Position numbers and translations under genes: made by a program. The notes under the pieces are model-generated. The model made no database searches. It was given only the letters and a program-made list of their open reading frames with translations, and was not told the DNA's origin. Source: Gnetum montanum (Eukaryota; Streptophyta; Gnetopsida; Gnetales; Gnetaceae). From it: a stretch of DNA of 64,000 nucleotides. Shown here piece after piece: positions 46,176 through 58,992 of this stretch. The first letter of the stretch is position 1. Each line of letters opens with the position of its first letter. The DNA is taken from the NCBI GenBank assembly GCA_015680685.1, contig MNCI01020439.1:100523-164522 (forward strand), written 5' to 3'.

Positions 46176-49100
46176 CATGTGATGGCGGTTGGTCTAATTA
46201 GCTCTGTAAGCCCCAATTGTTCGACGATGGGATAGGGTACAAGATTTGTAGCGGCTCCATCATCTACATGCACTCTATGTATCTTAAATTGGTTTATTCA
46301 TATTTTTATGAACATAGGTGCTATTGTTACCTCTCTGGTTTTCTCATCCACTTTGACGTTGTCATTGTGGAAACTCAATGGCTTAGGAGTTGACCCTTGA
46401 GGTGAGTACATTACCGCATGAATTGAAGGTTCATTTGGAGGCAAGTCTTCGCTTACTGGGATGGATGTCAACATGCACACTAGAGCTTCGCGATGGGTTT
46501 GGGAGGTTAACACCAGGTCGTATAAGATTAGTGAAGTGTTTTTTTGTTTGAGTGCTTGCGTGACCTGCGTTAGAGCTGTTGCTAGATCTCTACTGTTGGG
46601 CGCATGTTTATCAGTAGTTACTTGGTCCATTGGGCCCAACAGTTTTATTTCATGCATAGTTGGTTTGTCATTTTTACCAAGAATCGTCAATTTGGGCATA
46701 TCATATTTTCTAGATGATTCACCCTCATAGCCTGTGTTTGGTTTATCGTTATGTGATGTCATGGGTATTGCATTTAGCGGGGTAGGTTTAGGAGGTCATA
46801 AGGCTAGCCGTTGACGCTCCTTCTCCAAGTGTTCACGTGTAAGCTTATCTGCTAGGTGTTCTCATGTGTAGCGTGGGAGTGCAGTTGGTTTCGTGACTTC
46901 AAGTTGTTTTGGAACTTGTACTACATATGGAGAAGGGTGGGGTTGTTGTTGGACAGTTGCATGCGGTTGACTGTTAGGTTGGCTGGGCAAATTGATGACA
47001 TAAGGGCTGGGCTTATTCTGTGTCTACGAAGAGGAGGATTGCTGGTCACCAGGATGTTCGGGTGTCTTAACGATGTATGGCGTTGGCCTAGCTAGGGGTT
47101 GTACCTCCACTGTTGTGACCACAGGTGGTACTCAGACTACGTAGGGGCCAGACCGAACAGGAGGTGTTGGTGAGTTTGCAGTACCAACAGCGGGAGGCAT
47201 GCACACCACGTATGGTTTTTCGTGTGTCAGGGTGTTAGGAGTTGCTATAACCGGGGAAACTCGGATGACATAAGGTTTTTGTGAGGGGTATGATGGTTGA
47301 GGCACAGATGTTTGTACAGTGGGTGGAATACACACTACAAATGGTTTATTAGATGTTTGTTGCGCATGGTCGGAATAGACGGTGTTAATGTTAGGTGTTT
47401 CATGTTTGTTATCGAGGTAGATTGTGCTGATCACGTATGGTGCCTCTTTGGTATTTAGAGGATCTTTCTACACACCCATGGCCTGGTTTTGTGGTTGGAC
47501 CGGGTTGGCTTCATCAAAAGTGATCTGACCTCCGTCGATCATTCGTTGGATATCTTGTTTTAGGGTGAAACAGTAATCCATGCCATGCCCATTACGTTGA
47601 TGATAATCGTAGAAACAGTCCATTCTAAAGCCTTTTGGTACTGGGGGCTCATCTGGCGTTACTAGGCTTGGGTTCTGAACCAATTGATAGAACCGATCAT
47701 GCCTTTGGATCACTATAGGGGACAACTGTTTATGTTTTATTAATCTAGCCTTCAGGAGTTGGTCGAACAACTGCGATGGTTTCATGGGTAGTGGTGTGTA
47801 TTGAGAGGGGTCCTTCATCTCGAAGTTTCTCGTACGATTCAGTATTGGGTTCTGTGATGAGGATGATTCTGGTGCGGTCGTGGGAGTGAGTTTAGAGTAA
47901 TTAGTAGGGGCAGTAGGCAGTTTGCTTTATTTTTCCACATTTTCTTGTTGTGCTTCTGCTAATGATGCTATAGTTGGTTTAACCTTCTCTTTATTTTTCT
48001 TACTTTGTTGATTCTTAAGGGATGAATATGCAGGATCATGGCTGTTTTGTGCGGCCTCCTCTATGTTCTTGATCTGTAAAAATGCTTGACTGAGGTTACA
48101 TGCATTGAGATAGTATAGTTTGGATTTGACAAAGTTGTTGACAGCCCCCTCTAGGATAGTGAGGAGATATGTCTTTGGGATCGGCTCGTGGAGTTCATTG
48201 AGAGTAGCACTCCACTGTTGGATGAATTTTTGGACAAGTTCAAGGGGTGCTTGTTTAACTTGTATGAGGCTATCAAGTGTTGCCTTAGGCTTCAAGTTAT
48301 ACTTGAACCTGGTGACGAATTGCTACAGAAAATCTTCCAGAGAAGATACTGAGTTTCGTGGCAAGGCCCGATACCAATCAAGTGCTCTCCCTGCAAGGGA
48401 CATGGGGAACACTCGCAGAATGGCATGTTGCCATGCCTGAAGCAGTGTACATTCTAGTCTAAATGTTATGAGGTGAGCATTGGGGTTTGTCTCCCCATTG
48501 TATTTAGTCAACGTGGGTAAAGATACACCTTTGGGTAATGTTAGAGGTGGAACTGAAGAGTTGATGGGGTCATCGTGATAGAAGTCCACTACCTTGAGGT
48601 CCCCATCGGCGGCTGTCTTGAGGCGCTTGACCTCGTCGGTTAGCTCCTGCATTAGCTTTTTAGCGTCAACCTAGTCTTGGGAACTAGGTAAGATAGCATG
48701 TTGGGGATGTTGTATGGTATACAGATTCGATTGTTGGATAGTGGGCTGGAAGGTAGAAAGTTGTGTAATGGGAGGCTGCGCTTGCTGAATATTCGTGGTG
48801 GGTGGTACTAGGGGCGGCACATTGTAGGCAAGGGGTTGTTGTTATTGTGGTTGTCCTTGAGGGATGTTAGCTGGTAGAATTGTGTGAGGTGGTATGATAT
48901 AATGGGGGGGTTGATGTGATTGAGCACCAATCGCTGTCCATTGCCTGGTCATGTTTTGTGTAGGAACCCCCTGAACTTGTTGGGTTACAGTTGTGAAGGA
49001 TGTTCCTTGGGTTGGGATCTGCGGTATGTAATGAGCGGATGTAGAAGTTGGTATCACATGTGGCATCCCAATCACTCAGGGTGGGAAGGTTACTCCTACA

Positions 49101-49756
49101 TTATTTTGAGGAGGTTGCATTTGTAAGAACGGGGGTACTGTGGTTGCAGGAGGAATTGCAAGGGGAAGCGTGTTGACTTGAACATCGGTTGCTGGAGGAA
49201 TGAGGATGAGAGTGGGTGCCTCTTGTTGAGGCACATGCGCTTGTGTGATTTTGAATGGCTAGAGGGACGTAGTTTCACCCATGAATGGGTGAAATGACGG
49301 GTTTGTATAAGTTTGTGGGCTGAGGGTGTGGTACAAATCTTTGTGCTCGGATTGAGCTACGAAGTCATCCTCCTCTTCCAATTGAGGATTTACCATGGAC
49401 TGGTCTAGGGGCTGATTCTTTAGTAGTAGGAGCTGAGAGATAAGCTCAGAGTAATGCTCTGGGAGAGGAATGATATCGTATGGTGTAGGGATGAACTCAT
49501 GTCCTCCCCTGTGAAAAAATTCATATTATCTTTTAACCTCCATCTCAGTTTGGTCCACGGTTAGGCCTGCTTGTATTTTCACGCATATGAGATTGTATTG
49601 GTCCTGAGTTATGATGTTAAACGATAGGTTCCTCCCTTGTAGTCTAAGAGACTGACGAGGCCCCACAGTGGGTTATACCATAGGTTGTTGAATGGCCATG
49701 GTGACTACGATGTCTGTGATTGGCTTGGTTGCAGCGTTGGAGTTTGCAGTGTTCAT
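46176..49756 (-). pseudogene. Element A gag and N-terminal protease
   Basis: The likely start is the ATG at 49754-49756 (MNTANSNAA). Domains follow those of B: SLRLQGRN with YNLICVKIQAGL, a proline-rich stretch, the capsid-like core at 47927-48652 (VVDFYHDDPI, LAGRALDWYRALP, FVTRFKYNLKP), a C/H motif near 47530-47620, PYV-type repeats at 46880-47434 (KPFVVCIPP, KPYVIRVSP, KPYVVCMPP), and the protease linker at 46298-46762. The protease active-site region follows at 46176-46300 (VDDGAATNLVPYPIV) before element C interrupts. Nearly all segments share one frame. Confidence 0.83.
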
Positions 49757-49799
49757 GATGGGTAGTTGAGAATACAATACAGTGAAGGGATGTGAAACT

Positions 49800-50340
49800 G
49801 GTGTATTTAGTACGGATATACTGAGCATGGCGTAAACCTACGTTTGCTGGGTACAGTGTATAGAGTGGAACTCAGCGTATAGGCTTCAATGACCAGCGTA
49901 TAGTGACAGCGTATAGGTATACCTTAAAACATATAGGCAGAGTAGCGTACAGTGTAAGGTAAGCAGCGTAGATGGAGTTTACAGCGTAGAGGGTGGACAG
50001 AGTCAGCATTTAGCGTAGACAGAGTCTACAACGTAGAGCATGTAGTGTAAACGCAGTAGTGTAGATGCTGGGAGGTTTGCAGACAGAGTCGGCATAAACG
50101 CAACAACGTAGATGCTGAGAGGTTTGCAGACAGAGTCGACGTAAACACAACAGTGTAGACACTAGGAGGTTTGCAGACAGAGTCGGTGTAAATATAGTAG
50201 CGTAGACGCTGGGAGGTTTGCAGACAGAGTTGGCGTAAATGCAGCAGCGTAGACGCTGGGAGGTTTGTAGACAGAGTTAGCGTAAACACAGTAGCATAGA
50301 TGCTGGGATTTCTGAAGCACAGTAAGTTTTAAGCAGTTTC
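49800..50340 (-). other. Leader of element A with GCGTA words and a short tandem repeat
   Basis: The untranslated leader contains about five tandem copies of a unit of about 60 nt (50036-50310), each with AGGTTTGCAGACAGAGTCGG-like sequence and a GTAGACGCTGGG-like word. Similar but decayed units occur in B near 34380-34620. Confidence 0.6.
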
Positions 50341-50345
50341 AGGAA

Positions 50346-50360
50346 CTCCTTCTAGCGCCA
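50346..50360 (-). promoter_or_regulatory. Primer binding site of A (tRNA-Asn type)
   Basis: Minus strand TGGCGCTAGAAGGAG, 5 nt after the LTR end, identical to the first 15 bases of the site in C. Confidence 0.65.
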
Positions 50361-50365
50361 TTTTT

Positions 50366-51900
50366 TGTACCATCTGAAATCGTCGGTGTCTGGCTGGAAT
50401 GAAACAGAAACCTGGAGATCTCTGGACATGCACAAAAGAGCCTACCTTCACTTGAGGGTGAGTTGGAATTAACGAAGGCAGAGTACCTTGAGTGGTCCGC
50501 ACGCAGATCAGGCAAGGATTTCCCCGAACGTATGCCGATATGCTATATGCTGGGTTATACGTAAAAGACGTAGTTGATGTACACGGAGCGTAAGCGTACA
50601 AGAGTGAAAATAATAAACATGCAACGATTAATGAAAAACTATAATAGATTTTGGCAAATAAATATAGCAATATTATGGGGAGATGAGAGTTACAATGCAC
50701 CAGTCTAACTCAGTTGTGACTTTGACACAAGGTAGACAAATAGCCCCGGTTAATGCATGGATGACTATGTACTGGGTTCAACTGCAGGCACAGCATAAAA
50801 GCTGTCTGCTCGGCGTGCAAGGTAAGGTCCAGCATAAAGGGTTTTTGCTTTGTTCTCTCAGTGTCTTTGTTTCTCTTTGTCTTTGGTTTGCTCCAAATTT
50901 TCCCCCCTCGATCTAATGAAAAATTGGGGTTTTTATATAGGTTTAGATGTTAGACTTGGGTTGGGTGACATGTGGTGCATTGACCAGGTCCGAAACAATA
51001 AAATTTTACAAGTGTTCAGCGTGTTGTACGCTAGTGTATACGGCTATACACTAGTGTATATTGTTGTATGCCAACGTATACACACTAGAGATGTGACCGC
51101 GGCATACAGACTTAATCAGAATAGAAGAAGTTGTTTGTCCTTCAGATTTGAATTCAGATGCCATGAAGATACTGCCTGTAGCTGTTCAGCTCAGTTGACC
51201 TTGATTTGACACTTTGTACATGTTGGGCATATACGTTGGGCGTATACGTTATGTCTGCTGGGCATATACGCTGTGTCTGTTGGGCGTATATGCTGTGTCT
51301 GCTGGGTGTATACGTTGGACATATACGCTGTGTCTACTAGGCGTATACGCTGGACATGTAGGATGTAGATGCTCAGCGTATAGACTCTAGGATGCATGAT
51401 GTCAACATCTGATGATTGCTCTATTCATGTGATTTGATGCCTTGTACCAAATCTTTCTCTAAAATGCTATTTCCATGTCATCTTCGGGGGTTGCATGCTG
51501 GGCGTATGCCTCAGTTGTACATGTTGAGCGTACATGTGAGGCGTGTACGCTGGGCGTATACGCTGTGGATGCAATCATGGGCATATACGCTAGGCGTATT
51601 CGTTGAGAATGTGAACTTGGGTGTATACACTGTGAATGTTTCCTTAGGCGTATACGCTGGGTGTATACGATGAGAATGCATACTTAGTGAGAACTAAGTT
51701 TCTTAAGCACCAAAGTTACCATGTTTGATAGCCGATGTCGTCGTGGTTGTCGGTGGATCCCAGGGAACTGCTCCCCATTGAGTTTGACTCTGCTTGAAGT
51801 TGTCTATGGAGCCCTCAAGCTTTAGTCTTGTTAGGGAACATTATGACTTGGCTCGATTCTTATTGGAGAAGTACTAATCTCAAAATTTTGTGGTGTTTCA
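50366..51900 (-). repeat. 5' LTR of element A
   Basis: 1,535 bp from TGTACCATC to GGTGTTTCA (plus strand). It aligns with the B LTRs at both ends and in the middle. GCGTATACGC words are dense at 51015-51080 and 51220-51680. Confidence 0.88.
50932..50939 (-). promoter_or_regulatory. TATA box in 5' LTR of A
   Basis: TATATAAA on the minus strand. The matching sequence is decayed in B LTR 17951-19116 (near 18538) and deleted from the other B LTR. Confidence 0.5.
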
Positions 51901-52855
51901 ACTGCTTGTCAGAAGTCAAGACATGCAACATGTGCCAGAGATACATGAATCTCATACATGTAGCACCTGCAAACCTGCATCCAATGCAAATCACGTGGCT
52001 CTTCCAATGATGGGGACTAGACCTCATAGGGCCTATCAAGCCTAAGTCCTCTGCAAGGCATAGTTTCATTATCACCTCCACTGAGTACTTTACCAAGTGG
52101 GTGGAAGCTATCCCCCTGAGGAACACGATGTCTCAGTAAATCTACCATTTCATCCTTGACAACATCGTAACAAGATTCGGGCTTCCAATGACTATTGTGA
52201 CTAACAATGGGCCACAGTTCAGTCGTAGTATGGAAACCTGAACCTTCTGCAATAATCTAGGCATTAAACAATCAATTCCTCCCCCTATTACCTGTAGGTA
52301 AATGGACAGGCGAAGGTTACAAATAAGTCCATCATCAACTTGCGGAAGCGGATGCTTAACAATAGCAAGAGGTGGTGGCATGAGCAAATCCTCTATGTTC
52401 TGTGGGCCTACCGAATGACGTGCAGGATGACAATAAGTAAGATCCCTTACAACCTTGTTTATGGATTTAAAGCTATGTTGCCTCTTGAGTTGCAGGTACC
52501 ATCACTTCGGATGATCCTATTTGACAACATGAGCGAAGCCCAGAACAACAAGTCGTGGATCATCGACCTCGACTCAGTAGAGGAGGAGTGTGCATAGACG
52601 CTAAGACACATCAAGCACTACTAGAGCAAGCAGCAGTAGAAGCATCGTGCAGACCGACATCGACAACTAGTGCAGAAGGAGGACCTCATCCTCAAGGCCG
52701 TCCCTAAGCATGTGAGAAAATTCTCAGCCAAATGGAAAGGTCCTTACATGGTCACTAAAGCCTTCGGGAATGGAGCCTTCAAGCTAGTAGACATGGACGG
52801 CAACGAGTTCGTCAACCCGGTGAATCACTCATACCTCAAGTCATACTATGCCTGA
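51901..52855 (+). pseudogene. Element D integrase, C-terminal two thirds
   Basis: Begins in the zinc-binding region (CLSEVKTCNMCQRY), then WGLDLIGPI, STEYFTKWVEAIPL, TNNGPQFS (Asn where Asp is expected) and the WAYRMTCRMT block. The C-terminal domain LILKAVPKHVRKFSAKWKGP to VNHSYLKSYYA is intact, with a TGA at 52853-52855. Stops and a frame change fall in the core. The sequence is closer to E than to A. Confidence 0.85.
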
Positions 52856-52861
52856 AGCACA

Positions 52862-53130
52862 ATGGGAATCGCCACTGTCCGCTATGATGATAAACTAGCA
52901 ACAAGAACCAGCAGCATCTGCAATGACATTAAACTAGTGGCACCAAGAAGCATCTGCAACGACATTAAACTAGTGGCATCAAGCACCATCCACCATGACA
53001 TAAAACTGGCACAACTCATCCACTATGGTGTTAAATTGGCATCTACGGTCTGCTGGGAGCTTAAACCAGCACAACGTTCCATTGGGATCTTAAACTAGCA
53101 CATGGTCTACCAAGACCTTAAATTGGGTTT
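52862..53130 (+). repeat. Hairpin-repeat array downstream of element D integrase
   Basis: Units with GTCCGCTATGATGATAAACT and GGTCTACCAAGACCTTAAAT; the last can form a 5-bp GGTCT/AGACC stem. Confidence 0.72.
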
Positions 53131-54179
53131 GTGTCACATTCCCCAGCATGCACTAGCACCAAATACACATCAAATGAGCGGGCACGATGCTAATGCGTGG
53201 GTGGGTCATTGCAGCTCCAGAGCACAGTTCACGACACAATGGGAACATAGTCTAGAACATATGCAATACTGCCACCCTTGGCATCATGCTGATCCTCCAG
53301 AGATGTTGTATGACATCATACTAGCCCTCCAGACCTACCATCGCAACAGCCCCTTGCCTTGACGGTAGTTCCTTGGCTAGTGCCTGCCGTTGAAGTTCCA
53401 GTAGTATTATGGACCAACCAAAATATTGTTATCCTTCGGCCCCCTACTAATGATGTTCAGCTATGTGGTATCTAATCCCATAGCTAAACTAGGAATGCAT
53501 GCCCCTGGTAGGGATTCTAGTGCATCTGTACTCACAGTGACATTTTCGAGGATGGTTCCTTCACGTCGACGTCACCAAGGCCGCTACTGGCCTTCCTTCT
53601 TCGGACATCATACACCAGCAATGATATCCAAAAGCTTCAACAATGCTAGCATCCAACAAGACCATTACCCTCGAGGGCATGACTTGCGACAGTAGAAAAT
53701 GCTACAGTGTCACGAAGTGAGTTCCTTGACTAGCTTGACCATGATAGAGTGCAAATTCCCATGATGTGTGTAACACAACTCGCTGTATGGGAAACACCAA
53801 CGTGAACTCCATGACGTGCGTAAGGTAGCTCACCGCATGGAAAGCATCTGTAGGTAGGCTGAAACCCTACATAGATGTAACGCAACTCATCTTGGGAAAG
53901 ATGCCTATCCTACAAGAGGTCGAGGGTCAGCCAAAGCGAAGGTGAAAACTCACACAAACTCCCTCAGAGCACTCCGACGAGGGATTCGGCTAAACCTCAT
54001 CTTTGCCATTCTCCTGTGCCTCCTTCCTCCCTACTTCATCTCTTTACTCCAATGCAACACTCTCAAGTGTAGCCAAGAGACATCTTGACACTCACCGAGC
54101 GACAACCTCAGCATTTTTCCTTCTACGGTGTTTCATATTCTTTGTCATCGTCTATCAAGCCCGTTCTCCAAACGTCGAC
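53131..54179 (+). other. 3' untranslated region of element D
   Basis: Homologous to 59396-60472 of element E. No gene is recognised. It ends in the palindrome around the polypurine tract (arms 54126-54150, 54172-54201). Confidence 0.55.
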
Positions 54180-54192
54180 AAAGAGGGGCCAA
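54180..54192 (+). promoter_or_regulatory. Polypurine tract of D
   Basis: AAAGAGGGGCCAA directly before TGAAACACC. Confidence 0.8.
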
Positions 54193-55778
54193 TGAAACAC
54201 CCCAAAAATTTTGAACTCTTTCTCGCTTCACCTGGCCTTGCAATTCACACAATACTACGAAAGTTCTCTGGGAGGAGAATGCTCTGAACTCAAGCTGGCC
54301 AGTATGGAAAATTATCTACTTTGGGTGTAAACAGGCTCTATTAACCATCCTGCCTGTCCACCCAGGTAGTTTGCCCAGCCGACAACCTGCTCAGAAATGG
54401 TGCGCAATGTTGACAGTAGCACTCAGGATGCACGAAATAGTTTGGCAAGTTTTTTTAGTCACAAAGTCTTCTATGCCATGCTACGCCTCACTATGTAGCG
54501 TAGCAAGCTTCAGAAAATGATTGCAGGACGAAATGCCATGCTACGCTATGCTATGTAGCGTAGCGTAGCATGGAAATAGCTATGCAACCAGCTCCATCAC
54601 CCAACTTCAAGTCCTTCAACAATGTCCCTTTCCATCAAGAAGTAGCATACCATGTCTGCTTCTATGCTATGCCGAGCTACATGGTGCAGCAAGGTGTAAC
54701 AATCCTTTGGAAGAGACAGAAGGTAGCTCATAGGGCAGAATCAACAAGTTTATAGGTCTTGCAACATAGGAAACAAAGTTTGCAAATTGGCAAAATTTTT
54801 GCAACTAAGGCTAGTTTCTACACTACGCTACACTATCTAGCATAGCATAGCGTAGCAAGCATGTAACACACATGTAGTGAAACACATGACATGGTGCTAC
54901 GCTACATCGAGCATGCTATGCTACAAAGCATAGTAGGGCATGTGGGTGGTTGTACAACATCAATGCACTTCATCTAATTGGACCATTGGCCCATGTCTCC
55001 AAATGCTGACAGCATAATTACGGCATGGAAGGCTTTCATTACAATAGTCACGCAGTTCCAGTGGTCATACATGGCTCGTGCAACACTAGCAAGTCAACGT
55101 GGGCCAAGGGAACATTTCATCCAAACTACCCCTTTCGCGTGCCGTTTAGTCCTATAAATACCTCGATGACTAGCGCTCAAAGGGTTGGACTATCTTGGTA
55201 TGTTCTAAAAACAAGCATTGTAACATTGAGCATCGAGCATTGTAAGATTTCTGTTTGACACTGCAAACAATTAGCATTTTTAGCTAGCATTCTATTTTGT
55301 CCCCCTTCTACCACCTTGGTAGAATTCCTACATTATCAGCACCTAAGTTTGCATCCAAGAGCACAACCTATTTTTCTCTACACGTCCTGGTTACTCTTGG
55401 GATCTCTGCACTCAGCCATGCTATGCAATCGATATATCCACCTTGACAGAGAAAACTTGTAGCTTTGGAGCAGTGCACTTTTCTAACAGCATTTTTACTT
55501 GGTTTCCTACTTATTACAGTGTTTTGAATTATTTTCTACTTTATTTACTTCTAAGAATTACTTCGCATTATTTCGCACTTTCATTCCCATTTTCAAATTA
55601 TATGCTGCAAAAGGCTATATAGATGCCGACTAAGTCCCTGTGTAATCGACCAGATTGTTCAGGGCACCCTGTATCCACTCACACACCCAACATGGCCCTC
55701 CCATGGGTATGGGATCAAAACTTGGGCCCCCATCGACCCCTCGGTGTTTTCCAGCCGTTGACGTTTTCGATCGCTACA
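54193..55778 (+). repeat. 3' LTR of element D
   Basis: 1,586 bp from TGAAACACC to CGATCGCTACA, similar to the LTR of E. It contains clusters of TACGCTA/TAGCGTAGC words (54480-54920), TATAAATA at 55153, and a CCCTG...CAGGG pair near 55636-55664. Confidence 0.87.
55153..55160 (+). promoter_or_regulatory. TATA box in LTR of D
   Basis: TATAAATA after AGTCC, in the same context (GTCCTATAAATACC) as in the E LTR. Confidence 0.6.
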
Positions 55779-57240
55779 ACATCCAAGGGGGAAGTAGAAA
55801 CGTTAAAACTTAGCTCCCTCCTAGATGCGTAGACGCATGAAAACATGGCCAAGATTCTACAAGACAACATCAAAGTATTCACATGTTCATACAATGACAT
55901 TCCTGGTTTAGATCCGAGGCTAATACAACACAACATCGTTCTAGACCCATGCATGAAGGCAGTCAAGCAGAAGTCCTGTAAGGTCAAACCAAAAATTGCA
56001 TTAGCCATAAGGGATGAAATCACAAAGCTATACGAAGCTGGTTTCATCTACGCGGGTTATTATTCGAAATTGGTTTCCAACATCATCATGGTTTGTAAGA
56101 AAATAGGAGGAATACGAATCTGTATAGACTTGTGGGATATGAACAAAGAAATGATCAAGGATGACTTCCCATTACCAAGCATCGATCAACTCATCGACAC
56201 TATGGCTGGTCATGCCCTGCTATCCTTCATGGATGGATTCTCTAGCTACAACCAAATTCACATCAACCTAGAGCACCAACTAACAACAACCTTCATGACC
56301 CCATGGGGGACCTTTTGTTACACCATGATGCCTTTTGGGCTCAAGAACGCCAGGGAAACCTACCAACAAGCCATGAATTACATCATCAACGATTACATCC
56401 TAGAAACATTAAATGACTACGTGGATGATATAGCAGTCAATTTCAAAGAGGAAGTTGACCACCCACACGATCTAGGGGTAGTCCTTAAGTGTTGTCAAAT
56501 GCATAATCTAATCCTAAGAAGTGTGTCTTTGGGATAAAAACTAGACACATGTTAGGATTCATGGTATCGAAGGCCAAAATATGGGTGGACCCTAACAAAG
56601 TCAAGGCCATCATCAACCTGGCACCTCCTACAAACCTTAAGGAGTTTCAGGATTTACAAGGAAGGGTATAGTTTATCCAAAGGTTTATAGCGAAGTTGAT
56701 TGACAAGTTACACCCCATGCAACATTTGCTAAAGAAAGGGATTAGCTTCAAGTGGACAACCTAGTGTCAACAAGCCTTCGATGACTTGAAGGAAGAGCTT
56801 TTGCAACTCCCAACTATGCATCCGCCACAAAGAGGTAAGCCTTTCTTCATCTACCTTGCCACTTCTGACACATCCATCGTAGCACTGCTATGTTAGAAAC
56901 GAGATGACGGATCTGAGATACCAGTGTATTATATGAGTCATGCATTAATAGCGCATGAGGCAAAATACAACGAAGTGGAGAGAAATTTCCTTGCCTTATA
57001 GTTCGCACTAAAAAATTAGAGGCACTACCTATTTCGTAGTACAATTAACAGCATTTGCAAAAGCAACATACTTTAGGCTATCACTAACAACCTGTATGAA
57101 AGTAGCCGGATAGCTTGATGGAAAGTAATAATCGCAGACTTCAACCTACACTATGTAAGCTAGTCATTAACTAAGGGTCAAGCCATAGCAATGCAACTTA
57201 CGGCCTCACCCATCGATGACCGCGCAATCATAGATCCCAA
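55779..57240 (+). pseudogene. Element E reverse transcriptase and RNase H
   Basis: The open segment 55845-56537 contains the region before the RT core (CSYNDIPGLDPRLIQHN), IGGIRICIDLWDMN, SFMDGFSSYNQI, MMPFGLKNARETYQQ and YVDDIAV. RNase H at about 56680-57180 keeps FFIYLATSDTSIVALL and YYMSHALIAHEAKYNEVE but has several stops. This is the most decayed pol of the set, as expected from its outer position in the nest. Confidence 0.86.
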
Positions 57241-57259
57241 ATTCCCAGACAATCATGTT

Positions 57260-58990
57260 GGCACTATCAACATCATCCCATCACACCTAGAAGGCACTTT
57301 ACACTTCAACAACACTTTAACCGCATGAGGAGGTAGTGTAGATGCCATCATTATGTTTCCCTCTAGGGAAATGCATCCGTTTGATTATCGTTTTGCATTC
57401 CCCTACACCAACAACATGGCATAGTACGAGGGGCTACTCAGAGGCCTCTCAGCCACCCATACACTATGTATAGAACACTTGGCAATCTGCAGTGATTCAC
57501 AACTAGTTGTGAATCAAATTACTAAGGTCTATGCCTACAAAGCTATGCACCTGCAACCCTACTGCGACCTAGCAAAAATCCTGCCTAATCAATTTACAAC
57601 CATAGATCTGCAACACGTGCCACGCAATGAAAAAAATGTGGTAGACGCCTTAGCCACTCTAGCATTAAATATTCCACCACACTCATTCACAAATCTACCA
57701 ACTTAAATTATCGAATGTACTAAACCTATCACTCAGGCAGGACATGTGGCCTCCATTAGTGCTGTGGATACCCAAGAGTGGTATGCTAACATGAAAGCCT
57801 ACCTGCAACATGGTGAACCCCCAAGTGGATTAACATCTGCTCAGAGAGATGTGATCCGCAAGTGCACCCGAAAATATACACTCATGGGGAATGATGCCCT
57901 GTGCTGATGCTCTTATAACGAGATATTGCTGGCATGCGTGGGTGGGGAGTAGGTGAAGAAGGTAGTTAATGAAGTGCATGAGAACTATGTGGTGGACACA
58001 TAGCACCTAGAGCTATGGCTTCAAAAATTAGACACCTAGAGTACTATTGGCCCCATATAGAGTGTGACTGCTTGTCGAAAGTCAAGACATGTGACACATG
58101 CCAGAGATACGCAAATCTCATACACATATCACCCGTGGACCTGCACCCAACGCAAATCACGTGGCCTTTCCAATGATGGGGACTAGACCTCATAGGACCT
58201 ATCACATCTAAGTCCTCCATAGGGCATAGCTTCATTATCACTGCCACTGATTATTTTACTAAGTGGGTGAAAGCTATTCCCCTGAGGAAGAGACATCTCA
58301 GCAGATCTACCACTTCATCCTCGATAACATCATGATAAGATTTAGGCTTCCAATGACTATTGTAACCAACAATGGGCCACAATTCAGTAGTAGAGAAACT
58401 TGAACCTTCTGTAGCAATCTAGGCATCAGTCAATCATTCTTCTCCCTCTATTACTTGCAGGCGAATAAACAAGTGGAGGCTACAAATAAGTCCATCATCA
58501 ACTTGCTGAAGTGGATCCTTAAGCAAGAGGCAGTGGCACGAGCAAATCCTCTATGTTCTATGGGCCTACAAGTAAGACTCCTTATAGCCTTGTTTATGGA
58601 TCTGAAGCTGTGTTACCTCTTGACTTGTAGGTACCATCACTCTGGATGATCCTCTCAGATGTTGTGAGCAAAGCCTACAACAATGAGTCGTGGATCACCG
58701 ACATTGACTCCATAGAGGACGAGCATACACAGACGCTGAGCTGCATAGAGAACTACCAAAGTAAGCAATAGTAAAAGCACCATGTAGACCCACATCAATG
58801 GCCAATATAGAAGGGAGACCTTGTCCTCAAGGTTGCCCATGTTCATGTGAGCAAATTCTCAGCCAACTGGGAAGGCCCTTACATGGTCACTAAAGCCTTC
58901 GTGTATGGAGCCTTCAAGCTAGTGTACATGGACAACAACGAGTTCACCAACCCAGTGAATCACTCATACCTCAAGCCATACTACATCTAA
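57260..58990 (+). pseudogene. Element E second RNase H and integrase
   Basis: The second RNase H at about 57300-57700 includes the YEGLLRGLSA block and ICSDSQLVVNQITKVYAYKA. Integrase at 57900-58990: zinc-binding KTCDTCQRY, WGLDLIGPI, DYFTKWVKAIPL, TNNGPQFSS, then the C-terminal NWEGPYMVTKAF and VNHSYLKPYYI, with TAA at 58988-58990. Multiple stops and frame changes, including a deletion around the WAYR block near 58560. Confidence 0.84.
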
Positions 58991-58992
58991 AG

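Larger units (their letters stand above)
46176..51900 (-). mobile_element. Element A, right part (5' LTR, leader, gag, start of protease)
   Basis: The upstream half of the element that continues at 1-10944. The CATGT at 46176-46180 is the second copy of the target duplication created by element C. The right end, TTTTGTGGTGTTTCA at 51900, abuts integrase sequence of element D. Confidence 0.87.
51901..55778 (+). mobile_element. Element D, 3' part (Tat-lineage retrotransposon)
   Basis: The remainder of a plus-strand element: integrase, hairpin array, 3' untranslated region, polypurine tract and 3' LTR. Element A was inserted in its integrase, and its 5' part lies beyond the left edge of the window. 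It was itself inserted in the pol of element E. Confidence 0.82.
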
